The position numbers and the translations under genes were made by a program. DNA of 28,076 nt from Ophiothrix spiculata (lineage: Eukaryota > Echinodermata > Ophiuroidea > Amphilepidida > Ophiotrichidae), in assembly GCA_000969725.1 (NCBI GenBank), contig JXSR01S017047.1. One strand, given 5' to 3'. The notes under the pieces were generated by a model that worked only from the letters and a program-made list of their open reading frames with translations, ran no database searches and was not told the origin of the DNA. The stretch's first letter is position 1. Every line of letters begins with the position of its first letter. Below are positions 1-12,000 of the stretch, one piece after another.

Positions 1-97
1 TATGTACCATTCCCGTGATCTGCATTCCATTATTGTTGCTGCATTCCAGTGCCTCTCTGTCTGGGTCATTGAACACAGCTATTTACTCAAGGACAAG
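1..97 (+). CDS. RALGAPB: RALGAPB exon, copy A of duplicated exon (5' end outside window)
   Basis: From base 2 the reading is [15 protein letters not shown], then a stretch ending HSYLLKDK, before a GTGGGT donor at 98. It ends in phase 0, matching the phase-0 start of the exon at 659. It is 176 bp upstream of a near-identical copy. The three differences over 96 bp (CAG/CAA, TTA/CTA, GAC/GAT) are all synonymous. The left border is outside the window, so I cannot tell whether this is a full exon. Confidence 0.8.
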
Positions 98-3000
98 GTG
101 GGTCAAGGTCAAGGTGTTCCGGGGGGGGGGGGGGGTTGCATTTTGGTGATATCATCTTCCAGTGTAGCCAGCCATCTATGTACCATTCCCGTGATCTGCA
201 TTCCATTATTGTTGCTGCATTCCAATGCCTCTCTGTCTGGGTCATTGAACACAGCTATCTACTCAAGGATAAGGTGGGTCAAGATGTTCTGGTGGGGAGG
301 AGAGGAGGAGGATGGCTTCAAATTTTCTTCCGATGGCAGTAGTTGCCTATCAGTGTTTTAAGTGTAGTCAACCTAACTATATTGAACTTATTTATCTATG
401 CCAACTTTTTGGAATAACTTAGAAAATTGTTTTTGGTCATTCTCATAAAGCTATTCTTTACTTTACTTGTATGTTGTAAACATAAGACTTTCAATTGTTA
501 ATATGCTTCAATGTTTCAGTTTTAATGATCACTCTTTGTTTGAACAGAAATATATCAAATTTTGCCAGTTATGTTAGTTTGCAGTTTTTATTTCTTCCAT
601 CCATTGCTTCATTTCTCTCGACATACAATTTGACATGAATAAGTATTTTTTGTTACAGGAGTGTATCCAATGCATCCTAGAGGTAATTGAGCTTGGGATA
701 TCAGGGACCAAGTCCCAACACAAAGCCAGTATCCCACCAGTGTTCAAGCACGAGAAGGAGCTGAAGCCTGCCTCCATGAGGGTCAAAGATGCTGCTGAAA
801 GTGTGCTGGCATGTATACTCAACCATGTGGTAAGTCACAACACAAAGCCAGTATCCCACCAGTGTTCAAGCACGAGAAGGAACTGAAGCCTGCCTCAATG
901 AGGGTCAAAGATGCTGCTGAAAGTGTGCTGGCATGTATACTCAACCATGTGGTAAGTCACAATACAAAGCCAGTATCCCACCAGTGTTCAAGCATGAGAA
1001 GGAACTGAAGCCTGCCTCAATGAGGGTCAAAGATGCTGCTGAAAGTGTGCTGGCATGTATACTCAACCATGTGGTAAGTCACAGCACAAAGCCAGTATCC
1101 CACCAGTGTTCAAGCATGAGAAGGAACTGAAGCCTGCCTCCATGAGGGTCAAAGATGCTGCTGAAAGTGTGCTGGCATGTATACTCAACCATGTGGTAAG
1201 TCAACATTACTGTATCATCGTGTGGAACTATATTAGGGTCAGAGATGTTTTAAATATTGGTAAAAGATAACATAAATTTACAATGATCAGTAGGATTATA
1301 GATGGTTCAAATAATTTTGATGTCTTGTAAACTCAGCTAATGTGGTAGATCAACATTGCTGTGTCCTCTTGTAAATCTAAAAAGCAAATTAGGGTCCGAA
1401 AGGTCCCAAATTTAAGTGAATAATAACCAAAATTGACAATAACCATTAGAATCAAAGATTACAGAGTTTTATTTTACTGTCATGTAATACCCATACATGT
1501 GGTAGTTCAGAATTGCTATATTTTTGTTTAGAATGATCTTTATTATGTTTTTATTGTCTCAGATAATGCAAGGTAGGGTTAAAGGTGGTCCATGTTATAA
1601 ATAGTTACCAAAGACAAAGATGACTCGGAATTCTCAATATAAGGCTCATGGATTTCTCAAATTCTTAAAAGGATCACAAATTTGAATTCTTAACAAGGCC
1701 AGAGACAAAGGTCAAGATAAGACTCCTAGCTATCATGTCAAAATGACTGTTTACTGAGATTTATTTATTATTAGAGGTAGCTGTGTTTTATTACCACATT
1801 CAAATTATGTTAGGTTCCTGATTTAAAATGCAAGATTTCATTTTTACTGCCCTGTACTGCGACCACGGCCGCTATACTAGGCTGTACCGGCAAGTCTACG
1901 CTGTCCTGCCCCGGAGCTACTCCTTAAGGGCTAGACTGCACAGAGAAGAAGACACACCAAAATTGAAAACATTAATGCAGAAAGTAAAAATAATTAGATT
2001 GAAAAATGTCATACTATGAAACTTGATTAAAGTCTGCTTTTTGCATACATCTTTGATTCCTCTCTTTTATTTTTTCAGGATACCTTTCCCAACCCATGTG
2101 GGCCATCCTCAGTCAACTCACTGTTAGATGAAGAGTCCATCCTGCGATACATAGAGAGCCCATTCTTGCCTGATAATAGGGTTAAATTCAAATATTTTGT
2201 TCTGGATAATACAACTCTTCTAGCTATCTTGGAGCAACCTCTTGGAGTCAGTTCAGGTAATAACCAATGCCTAAATATTCAAATATTCAGAGTGTGCTGA
2301 TAAACTTTGATAGAGGGGAGCGCGTGGCCGAGCGGTTAGAGCATTGGACACGTAATCACATTAATGCATCTTATGCCAGAGCACGTCTCCTTGTTTCCTT
2401 AAGCAAGGAATTTAACTTGCTACGTGCTTCGGAGGGCACGTAAAGCTGCCGGTCCCATCTGAAGTGTTCCTGACAAGCTGTAAAAGAACGTCACGGGCTA
2501 AGCTACGACTGTTCGAAATAAGAGTAGGGGAACCTTCCCAGGTACCGTGACCGTATGTCAAAATATGTCATCAACTCTAGGACCAGAGTTCTGCTGTATA
2601 TATATACTCTATAAACCTTGAAGTATGCAACAAGCAATCAGACTCTGCTACAAACACCATAGCATATCTCTTGTATTCTACAACATTATGAACTGGTGGT
2701 TTATGTATTGTGTAAGAGACTGGTAATGATTGATTAGGACCAAATCACCGCGTGTTTATATTTTTGTACTTGAATCGTTTATGATTTTTTGAATTATTTC
2801 TGGCTAATTTTGTTGCTATTACTTGAACAAACCTTGATCATAAGTTTATTTGAATATCATGAATATTCAACAAGATTGGGTACGTTGTTATGATTCAAAA
2901 GGTGGGACTAATTTACTTCCTCGTATGGTCATATTGGTTTATGCGCATTAATCGGCTGCTTGTTGCATACTTCAAGATTTATAGAGTATAGTGAAAAGTC

Positions 3001-6000
3001 ACTTCTAGCAGTTAAATAAATTGAAGATTTGAAGACTTGAAGATGCCCAAGGATGTTGGTCAATTGCAGTGTGCCTTGACAAGTGATGATACAATGATAT
3101 GGTCAACACTTCATGCAGTTGAATTTATTGAAAACATCAAACCGCCATGTGAGTGCAAGAAAGTCGTATCTGCAATAGCTGCCATTTGTCATAAATTTGG
3201 ATTGCACACTGTCTAATCTCCAATCTTGGGTCAGTGGTTCTTGAAATGGTTCTTACCGTCACCTGAAGACATTTCAAGAACCGCTGACACAAGACAGGGA
3301 ATTTTTGAGGGATTATTCACATTCTTGTGACAAAGTATAAAATAAAAATAACTTAGGGTAGCCATTGCAGATACGACTTTCTTGCACTCACTTGACAAAA
3401 CAGAGATAGAACATTGTTGACCAATATTGAAGATCTCTGATTGCAACCTTTATGGCTTATTTCTAACTATACTCTATAAACCTTGAAGTATGCAACAAGC
3501 AGCCGATTAACGCACATAAACCAATATGATCATACGGGGAAGTAAATTAGTCCGTATTTTTGAATCATAACCACTTACCCAATCTTGCTCAATATTAAAA
3601 TGAACTTATAGGCAATGTTTGTCCATGTGGTAGGGACAAATTTAACGAAAAATTATACCCAAATCATGAAAAATTCATGTACAAAAATATTAATACGCAG
3701 TGATTTGGTCTTAATCAATCCGAATTAATCATTACTAGTCTCTTACACGAAGCAAAATAATCAGTTCACAATGTTGCAGAATACAAAGCATATGATATGG
3801 ATCTTGTAACAGAGTCTGATTGCTTGTTGCATACTTCAAGGTTTATAGAGTATAACAACTGCTGTTTTTGCAGTATTTCTAACTAACAACATTACGGTCA
3901 GAGCCATGCAGGTTAAGTGAGGGAAAAAAACGTCTCGCATTACGTCTGAAAAATCAACATTTTTGTGCAATGTTTGCTTACCATTGATTCTCAGATCAAT
4001 CAATTAAAACGTCTGGTCCTGTTCTTTGGAATGCAATTGATCACAAAATAAAAAAAAAACGAAGTTAATAAAACACTTTCGTAAACAACTGAAGTGTCAC
4101 CTTCCATCAAATTATCATTAGCAAAACTTTGTTAGGAGCATAAGTGACTTTTGTAGTTTCTTTTGTTTTTGTTTTTCTTTGTTTTGTATTTTTTCTGGGT
4201 TGTGATTACATCAGGCCTTCCTGGCCTTTCAATCACATCCCCCATATTGATTTGTTTGTTTTTATGTATATTTTTTAATATGTTTGTAAATATTGATATG
4301 GAAAATAAAACTGTCTGAATCTGAATCTTAATCTGAAGTCATGCAACGCCCAATAAAACAAGACTGGGTTACCCTATAGACAAAATAGGAGTTGCAATTT
4401 ATCAAATTTTTATAATCTTCAGGTTGCTGGTAGTATTAGGGTGAGTGAGTTTGACATACTTGATCTTTAATTCCATTAATTGTTTGTATTGCAAAAGTCT
4501 TATTCTATATAAAATAAAATATTTGGTTCCAAAGATATGATCACAGAATGATGTATGACACGCATTCATTTGGTTGTTTGTTTTCATTTTTAACCCATGC
4601 ACATAGTACGGGGTTCATAGTATGATCTGTCTATCTATCTATCGTCCAACATTCGTAAATATGCTTCTTCTCGTATACGCTCCGATGGATTTTCATGAAA
4701 CTTGCACAGGATGATCCTTGGGTAGAGGGGCTATGGGGGTGTTCGTGATTTTGCGACCCGAGGTCATCGGGGGTCAAACGAGGGCGCTTTCCAAAATTCT
4801 TCAAAACGCTTCTTCTCTACAGATTTCGACCGATTTCAACGAAACTTGGGTGGAGGCATCCTTGGGCCGGGCTACCTTCAGGGTGTTCAGGAATTTTTGA
4901 TCGGAGGTCATCCAGGGGGTCATTGGGGTCAAGAAAGGTCAAATTATTAAAAAAATGATAAAAAATAAGTATCTGACCATAGGAAGGTGCTGGAATGATG
5001 GTTCTTGATAGATAGATTGATAAAAATATACCGAACAGATTTTTGGTACCCTTGACCCCAAAGGTCAAAGTTCAAATTATTCAAAAAAATAATAAAAAAT
5101 CAGTATATGGCCATAGGAAGGTGCTACATTTATGGTACTTGCATAGATAAATTGATAAGAATATACTGAAAATATTTATCGTACCCTTGACCCCAAAGGT
5201 CATAGGTCAAGGGTCAAATTATTTTTTTGGGTAAATGTTACGATATGTTTTAAGATGGCGCTCTTACATGTAATCCTATACAGTCTGGATAGAGAAAAAT
5301 GGCCATATCTCATAAACGAAGCATTATTTTTTTAACCATTTTTAGGGACTTAACAAAAATCAAATTATGGTACCCTTGACCCCAAAGGTCATAGGTCACG
5401 GGTCAAATATTTTTTTTGTTGATAAATGTTAACGCAACCCCTTCAAAATATTAACCCTACCTTATTGTGAATTGCGCACCACATATCCGAAAATCGTCCC
5501 TATCGTCCGTTTCATTAACGAATACGATACATTTTAAGATGGCGCTCTTACATGTAATCCTATGGAATCTGGAAAGAAAAAATGGCCATATCTCTTAAAT
5601 AAAGCATTATTTTTTAAAACATTTTTAGGGACTTAACAAAAATCAAAATTTTTTTGGCGGTAAATGTTATTAGGTTTATGTTCCTCTTAGACCAGCGATC
5701 AAAGTTGTCAATGGCGGCGCTGTCGTTTTACTCTTCCTTGGGGGTCAAAGGTCAACAGAAAGGATATAGGGAGGTCAAATTTTCAACTTCATCCGATTTC
5801 AAAGGTTAAGATGTCAAATTGTTCGTCTGGGACCAGCGTTCAAAAGTGTTGATGGTGCCCCTGTCGTTTGACCCTTCCTTGGGGGTCAAAGGTCAACAGA
5901 AAGGATATAGGGAGGTCAAATTTTCAACTTCATCCGATTTGAGAGGTTAAGATGTCAAATTGTTTGTCTTGGACCAACGATCAAAAGTGTTAATGGTAAC

Positions 6001-9000
6001 CCCCATCATCTGACTACCTTGGGGTCAAAGGTCAAAAGAAAGGTCAAATTCTCAACTTAGTCTGATTACAAAGGTAGAAGGGGGAGGCATCATGATCGAC
6101 ACTCTGTGTCGAGAACCGCGCTGCCCAAGAACCGTGTATTCTAGTTCTTGTTGTCATTTTCTATAGGCCCTATTTAAAACAAAACAATGTTCAAAAAATG
6201 CTTCTTTGAAGTCAATTTTTTTTGCTAACGGGTTTTCATGCATGGGTTACTGAGCCAAGGGCTCTCTGGTTTTTTCAAAATAGACCATGATTCTCTACAT
6301 GTGTGTTTTTGACCTGCTTTTCCAAATTGATTGAATTGTGCTTTAAATGTGCTGATTTTCAGATACCTTGCCCACAGTGACTGCCATTATACGAGGTCCT
6401 ACTGGAAGGCATGCGTGGACATTACAACTCAGACACTGCTCCAAGAAAGATGAGGTAAAACAATATATAGAGTCCTCGAACCAAGGGCTAATTTGCATAG
6501 GCCCTGACCCAGGCTCAACTTTGTCAATTGACTTTGTCCATTATCCAAGAATATGGCTCACGGAGTATAGTGATCTCTACAGTAATCTGTAACCCTATTT
6601 TGACCGTTACCCAGGAATATAGTTCATGGTATAGTGTGCAAAAGTCACTTCAAAATTTGTTTTTCCTAGCATAGGTTATAGCCACATACATATTTGAACT
6701 AACTCGTCAATTAGCTTGTTTATGAGCCAGAAATAATAATAAAATGGTTCTTTTTCAATCGCTTGTCACAAAAATCTCGAAACGCAGCAGACAATCTTTG
6801 ATGTCTATGCGCTTATGCTGCTATGACTTCATTGTGTACTGTAATTGTTTAAAGGTGCAATTCACAATTCTGGTGTGACAAAAACCTCACCTATTTTCTA
6901 GCTAAATAAAAAGAAGAGTGCAACATAAATACATGCTGAAAATTTCACTTGATTCTGACCATTTGTTTTCAAGTAAAAACATTTCACCATTTTAAAAATC
7001 CCCATTCACTACTGTGTTGTAATTACTGTCAGGGGCCGACAGTAATTAGAAAATGACACATTTCCTCACTTTTCTCAAAAATGCAAGTATATCTGAATGA
7101 ATGGCTTGGACATTGTAACATATACCAGTATAGGATTTTTACAAGCTAAAAAAATCAACTTTAATTGTGGTGACCTTGAGGATGAAAAGTGGATCATGAA
7201 TTGCCCCTTTCAATATGGCCCTGAAATGATGCTAGGAGTGGAATGGGGATTACTTGGGCCACACTGGGCATAAACATCTATATTGCGAGCTAAAATTACA
7301 TATAATTACAGTGTCAAGGAGGTATAGTGCACTATAAATCACCTGCATCTTTTAAAACTTATTTTTTAAGATTTCAATTTTATTGGGAATATAATCATCT
7401 TTCTTAGGACGCAGCTAAGGCCAGACTGCAGTATCCCAGTAGACCAGAGCCACTAAAAGAAGTTGCCAAACAGCCAGAGGTTACAGCCAGAAACTTCCCT
7501 GAATCTGTGGATAAGATTCCGCTCACCATGGCGTAAGTTCCGACACTTTTTCATATTTTGTATGGATATGTATTTGTACTAAAGCAGTCAAGTTAGTTCA
7601 AACGGTAAGGCTTGCGGTGCGGGAGGTCCCGAGTTCAAGCCCCGCTGGTGCCAAAAATTGATTGTGCTAAGGCCAGATTGCAGTATCCAAGTAGACCAGA
7701 GCCATTAAAAGAAGTTGCCAAACAGCCGGAGGTTACAGCCAGAAACTTCCCTGAATCTGTAGATAAGATACCGCTCACCATGGCGTAAGTTGTGGCACTT
7801 TTTCATATTTTGTATAGATATGTATTTGTACTAAAGCAGTCAAGTTAGTTCAAACGGTAAGGCGCTCGCTTGCGATGCGGGAGGTCCCGAGTTCAAACCC
7901 AGCTGGTGCCAAAAATTGAGTGTGCTTGAAATTCCCTTGGACAAGGAACTAACTGCTAATTGTCTTGTTGAAACCCGTACGAAACTCGGGGGAGCTGATC
8001 CGGGCAGCGATGGTGCGTATGTGGGCTGATCAAGGTTCAGCGCCCTTAGAGGTTGCCGCAGAACCTGAAATGATGCTTGGTGTGGAATGGAGCTTACTTG
8101 GGCCACAGTGGTCAGCGAACACATGTAAAGTGTGCAGAGGCCGAGTGGAATTACAAACATGGGAGGCATAGCACACTATGAATCCCCAGTATTTATTTTT
8201 ATTTTATATTTTGTAAAGCAAAACTTGTTCTCTTTGCAGGGTGCTACATAAATGTAGATTATCAATAAGGCCAATGATAAGACAATAATAACTGTGCACC
8301 ATCTTTTTAAAGGTCATTGTTTAAAATCAGAGATGTTTCTTTTGGGCTGAGATACTTTTCTGAGGGAGTGTAGTTCCTGAAGAAAAGTACCGAAGCACAA
8401 AACAAACACCGAAAAATTAAACGTTAAAAGATGGTGCAAAGTTATTATTGTCATTGATAACCGTCTTACGACATTTTAAATTCCTTTTATGTGTGATTTT
8501 ATAAAGAAATACTTTATTAAACTTATTTCTTACTTAAAGGTCTACTTATCCCTATAAGAGAATTTCGATCAGTCCAGGCATGACGAACATCGCGTAATAT
8601 AATAAACGTGCGTGTGTGGTGCATACGCGCGCTTGATTGGCGGGCGTTTTATGAGAAAACGCATTCAGCGCTAATGACATCACATATATACAGGTCATTA
8701 TAAGAAGTCATTGTTACCTGATAATGACCGCGCAGTTGTTGTTTGCGTAAAAGTAGAAATAATCTTATTAGATTGGATCGCGTTATTACGCAGGTTATTA
8801 ATAGCTGATGAATTGCCCTCAGAGACCAATCCAGAAGTCTGAAAATCTGAAGTCACCTTTTTTGTGCATTCATGAAGAATATACTCTAAAGAATAGGTTT
8901 AGACGTGGGTGGAATTATTATTAACATGAAATTTAAATCGGGCAACCGTTGCCATATTTTTAAATTGGGCTGGTTGCCCAGTAAAAAAGCATGTTCAGTG

Positions 9001-12000
9001 TAGAAGATATAATTGGAAAATATTGCTCTGTTTTATTTAAAATGTTACACAGTTGCAACAAATGTGCTACATTTCCTTACAAATTTAGTATTTAATGTCT
9101 CATTTACTATATTTAATGATAATTGTTTGCCCAGTAAAAAAATGTATGTTCAGTGTAGAAGATATAATTGGAAAATATTGCTCTGTTTCATTTAAAATGT
9201 TACAAAGATGCAACAAATGTGTTACATTTCCTTACAAATTTAGTATGTTATGTCACATTTACTATATTTAATGATAATTGTTGGCCCAGTAAAAAAAATT
9301 ATGTTCAGTGTAGAAGATATAATTGGAAAATATTGCTCTGTTTTATTTAAAATGTTACACAGTTGCAACAAATGTGCTACATTTCCTTACAAATTTAGTA
9401 TGTTATGTCACATTTACTATATTTTATGATAATTGATGATACAGGAATTAATGAAACTCCTCCCCGTCAAAATACAACTGCCTTGGTTTTAGCACCATAA
9501 AGATACTTTTTATTAACTTAAGGTGTTTGGTCCATGAGAGATCCGCCCGAGCAATTTTAGTAAAAATCGGCATGAATGATATTTTATCGATGTAGAACCG
9601 ATTTTTAAAATAAAAATTTGGGGTCACAGGACTCGTTTTTGCAAGAGAGTCTGTTTAAAAACACCATTTTTGGAGGTTTTGGGGGACAAATTAGTACAGG
9701 GGTCTATGGGAAATGTGGCAAAAGTGAAATTATTTAGTGTTGATTCAAAAAATCTGCTCGAGCATTTTTGTTAATTTTTCACAAAAGTTGCGCACAAGTA
9801 TGTTCTTTCAAATAAAAAAATAAAAATTGGGGGTCACCGACTTAATTTTCCAGAAAAATATTGAGATATGGCAATTTTTAGCTTCAAAACACTACTCAGA
9901 GTATATGCGCATGCGTATTGCGGCACTTACAAACTCGGAAACTATCGCGTACTGGTACGCGTGGAGGGCGCGTGGACCAAACACCTTAATACACAGGTGA
10001 AACCTCTCTCTGTTCCATTTTATCTTTCCAGTGATACAAGCATCCCACAGTTATCAGCTATAGAAACAGAGACATCTCAAGAACATCATCAACTCTTGGA
10101 TAAACTCATAGATGAGCAGGCTGATTACGAGAAACGTGTTTGCGATGTCGCAAGAGATAATATTGAATTTGCAGGCTATCCTAACGCCCAGACTGAAAGA
10201 AAACCACCCAACCCCTGCCAGCTGTTTAGCCCTGCTAGATTGGTCTTGTCTCATTTGGGATATTTAAGCTTAGATGCCCTTAAGGTAAGGAAACAGTCTT
10301 TCAAATTCAGTTTTAGGCCTCTCTTTTTCAAAATGATTTTTGGTTAAAGGTCACTATGGTCACAAATATGCTAAAGAATACTTCCAAAAATAAGCCCATG
10401 ACCCAATGACACCTAAAGTCTTGGCAAAATGTTAACCCTTTAAACTCATGCCAAAGAAAAAAGGTAAAAAGTCAGCCAAACCATGGACTATGAGCATTGT
10501 ATATGGTCAGATGCTGAGGAAAGATTTAGGAAAAAATATTTACTCAAAAAACAATGAACAATCTAGAGTCTAATTATTATTTTTTCCCACTTGCTTTTAG
10601 GAACTCCAAGAGTGGTTGGTTTCAGCGCTAATTTTAAAACACTAAGTAGAGGGTGGCATTATTTTGTGAAGTACATCCTATAGGCACTCATAATAAGGCC
10701 AAGTATGGTATCTTGTGATGCATAGAGACTGATTCCTTACCTATCTGTATTAGGCGTAAGGCCAAAAAAAATTTGTTGTGTTGCCCTCAGCGACCGACCC
10801 TATTCAAAAATTTAAAAAACAAGAATAGGGTCGGGAAAGCACCCAATTTTGCTCAGATTGGGTGTTTTTTGAGAAAATATTTTGAAAATAGTGGAAAATG
10901 CACCCAAATTTCATAATTTAGGTGCTTTTTAAAAAATTATTTAAAAAAAAAATTATTTTCCGACCGACCGAAATTCAGATATTCCACTTGAGGGCAACAC
11001 AGCAATTTTTTTTCTTGGCCTAATCTGCCATGTCAATTAATCATGCTGGTTCACATGGCGCTATAATTGGCCTTGTTATAAGTGCTGATATCCCTCAGCA
11101 TTGAAAATATGCCAATTAGCCACCCCCCCCCCCAAAAAAAAACCAAAAAAATTGTGTATAGGTAAAAATTTCCTTCCAGAAAATAAAAAAAGAAATAATT
11201 AAAAAAGAAATCATGATCGATCGACCCGATTTTACAACAACAAAATCCCCAAAAGGGCAACACAACAAAATTTTTGCCTTACGTGATGGTATTTCTGAAT
11301 AAAATGCAGTGATTGTCATTAAGGTACAAGGATGTTGAACTTCTTGGATTAGACTAAATGAATCTAGAAAATCTATTTTAACCCATTTATTCTACCAATG
11401 CAGATCTGCTCAAAAGTGGACTTATTTCCTTGCATAATACAATATTTGAGGAAAATCAAGCGTTCTTCAATTTCATTTTGTTCCAGGCTCAAAGTAACAG
11501 TCCAATTCCACCAGCCCTTGTTGCCTTGGATGAGAGCTTCCCCGGTTTCCACGGTGACCTGCGTCTCCTTGATGCCATTCCAAGTCGTACATATGACTCT
11601 GTGTTTATCTTCTATGTCAAGTCGGGTCAAAAGACGGCAGATGAGATACTGCACAACGTGGTGAGTTGTAACGTTGGGACATGTGTACACGTACGAAACT
11701 GCCGTAAACGTTTACAAACTATTTCAATCGGTTAACCGTACAGTGTTCAATTATTACCAAATATCATGTATCATATCATTTTCATGTACATCACCTTAAA
11801 CTGAAATGAGCCATGGATGGTCAAGCATTTCCCGAACATTGGTTTGTAGAACTCTTTCAAAATTTCAGAGCTTGCTCACAATACCCTGGTACCTCGATCA
11901 TAAGAACATGTTACCTTGATCATAGGAACACATTCAAATCCAGACATGGCAAACAATTTTTGTTTTGGAAACACAAAATATGAAAGTACTTGCTGATCTG

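Larger units (their letters stand above)
1..290 (+). repeat. Tandem duplication of exon and donor, period 176 bp
   Basis: Bases 2-105 match 178-281 with three substitutions in the exon. The matching part continues into the donor GTGGGTCAA and then diverges. The material between the copies includes a long G run and a plausible acceptor. The left border of the first copy is cut by the window edge. Confidence 0.85.
7414..7917 (+). repeat. RALGAPB: Tandem duplication of exon end, donor and SINE head, period 252 bp
   Basis: 7414-7665 is repeated as 7666-7917. The junction joins GATTGTGCT from just after the tRNA-like head to the in-exon GCTAAGGCC, sharing only GCT. A 6-base indel in the tRNA-like part separates the copies. 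The downstream exon copy (7666-7784) has a GTAAGT donor at 7785 but no acceptor. It differs from the first by six third- or first-position changes, all synonymous (CTG/TTG, CCC/CCA, CTA/TTA, CCA/CCG, GTG/GTA, ATT/ATA). Confidence 0.93.

Noticed and set aside
832..1195. Copies 2-4 of the 122-bp unit as extra cassette exons
   Set aside because: They have no polypyrimidine tract and AG at a compatible phase. Internal AGs (for example in CCCACCAG) would give the wrong phase, and direct read-through hits a stop.
4718..5068. Overlapping ORFs on both strands in the GGTCA-rich region
   Set aside because: They follow tandem repeat units and show no conserved domain, so they are repeat read-through.
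7834..7911. Functional tRNA-Arg gene
   Set aside because: The acceptor stem is poor, the sequence continues into a SINE body with another copy of that body nearby, and the duplicated head lacks six bases. A SINE is the better explanation.
9868..10031. Upstream extension of the 10032 exon as an alternative first exon starting at 9868
   Set aside because: The extension lies mostly in a TTAA MITE and carries no conserved sequence, while a good acceptor ends at 10031 in the phase required by the preceding exon.
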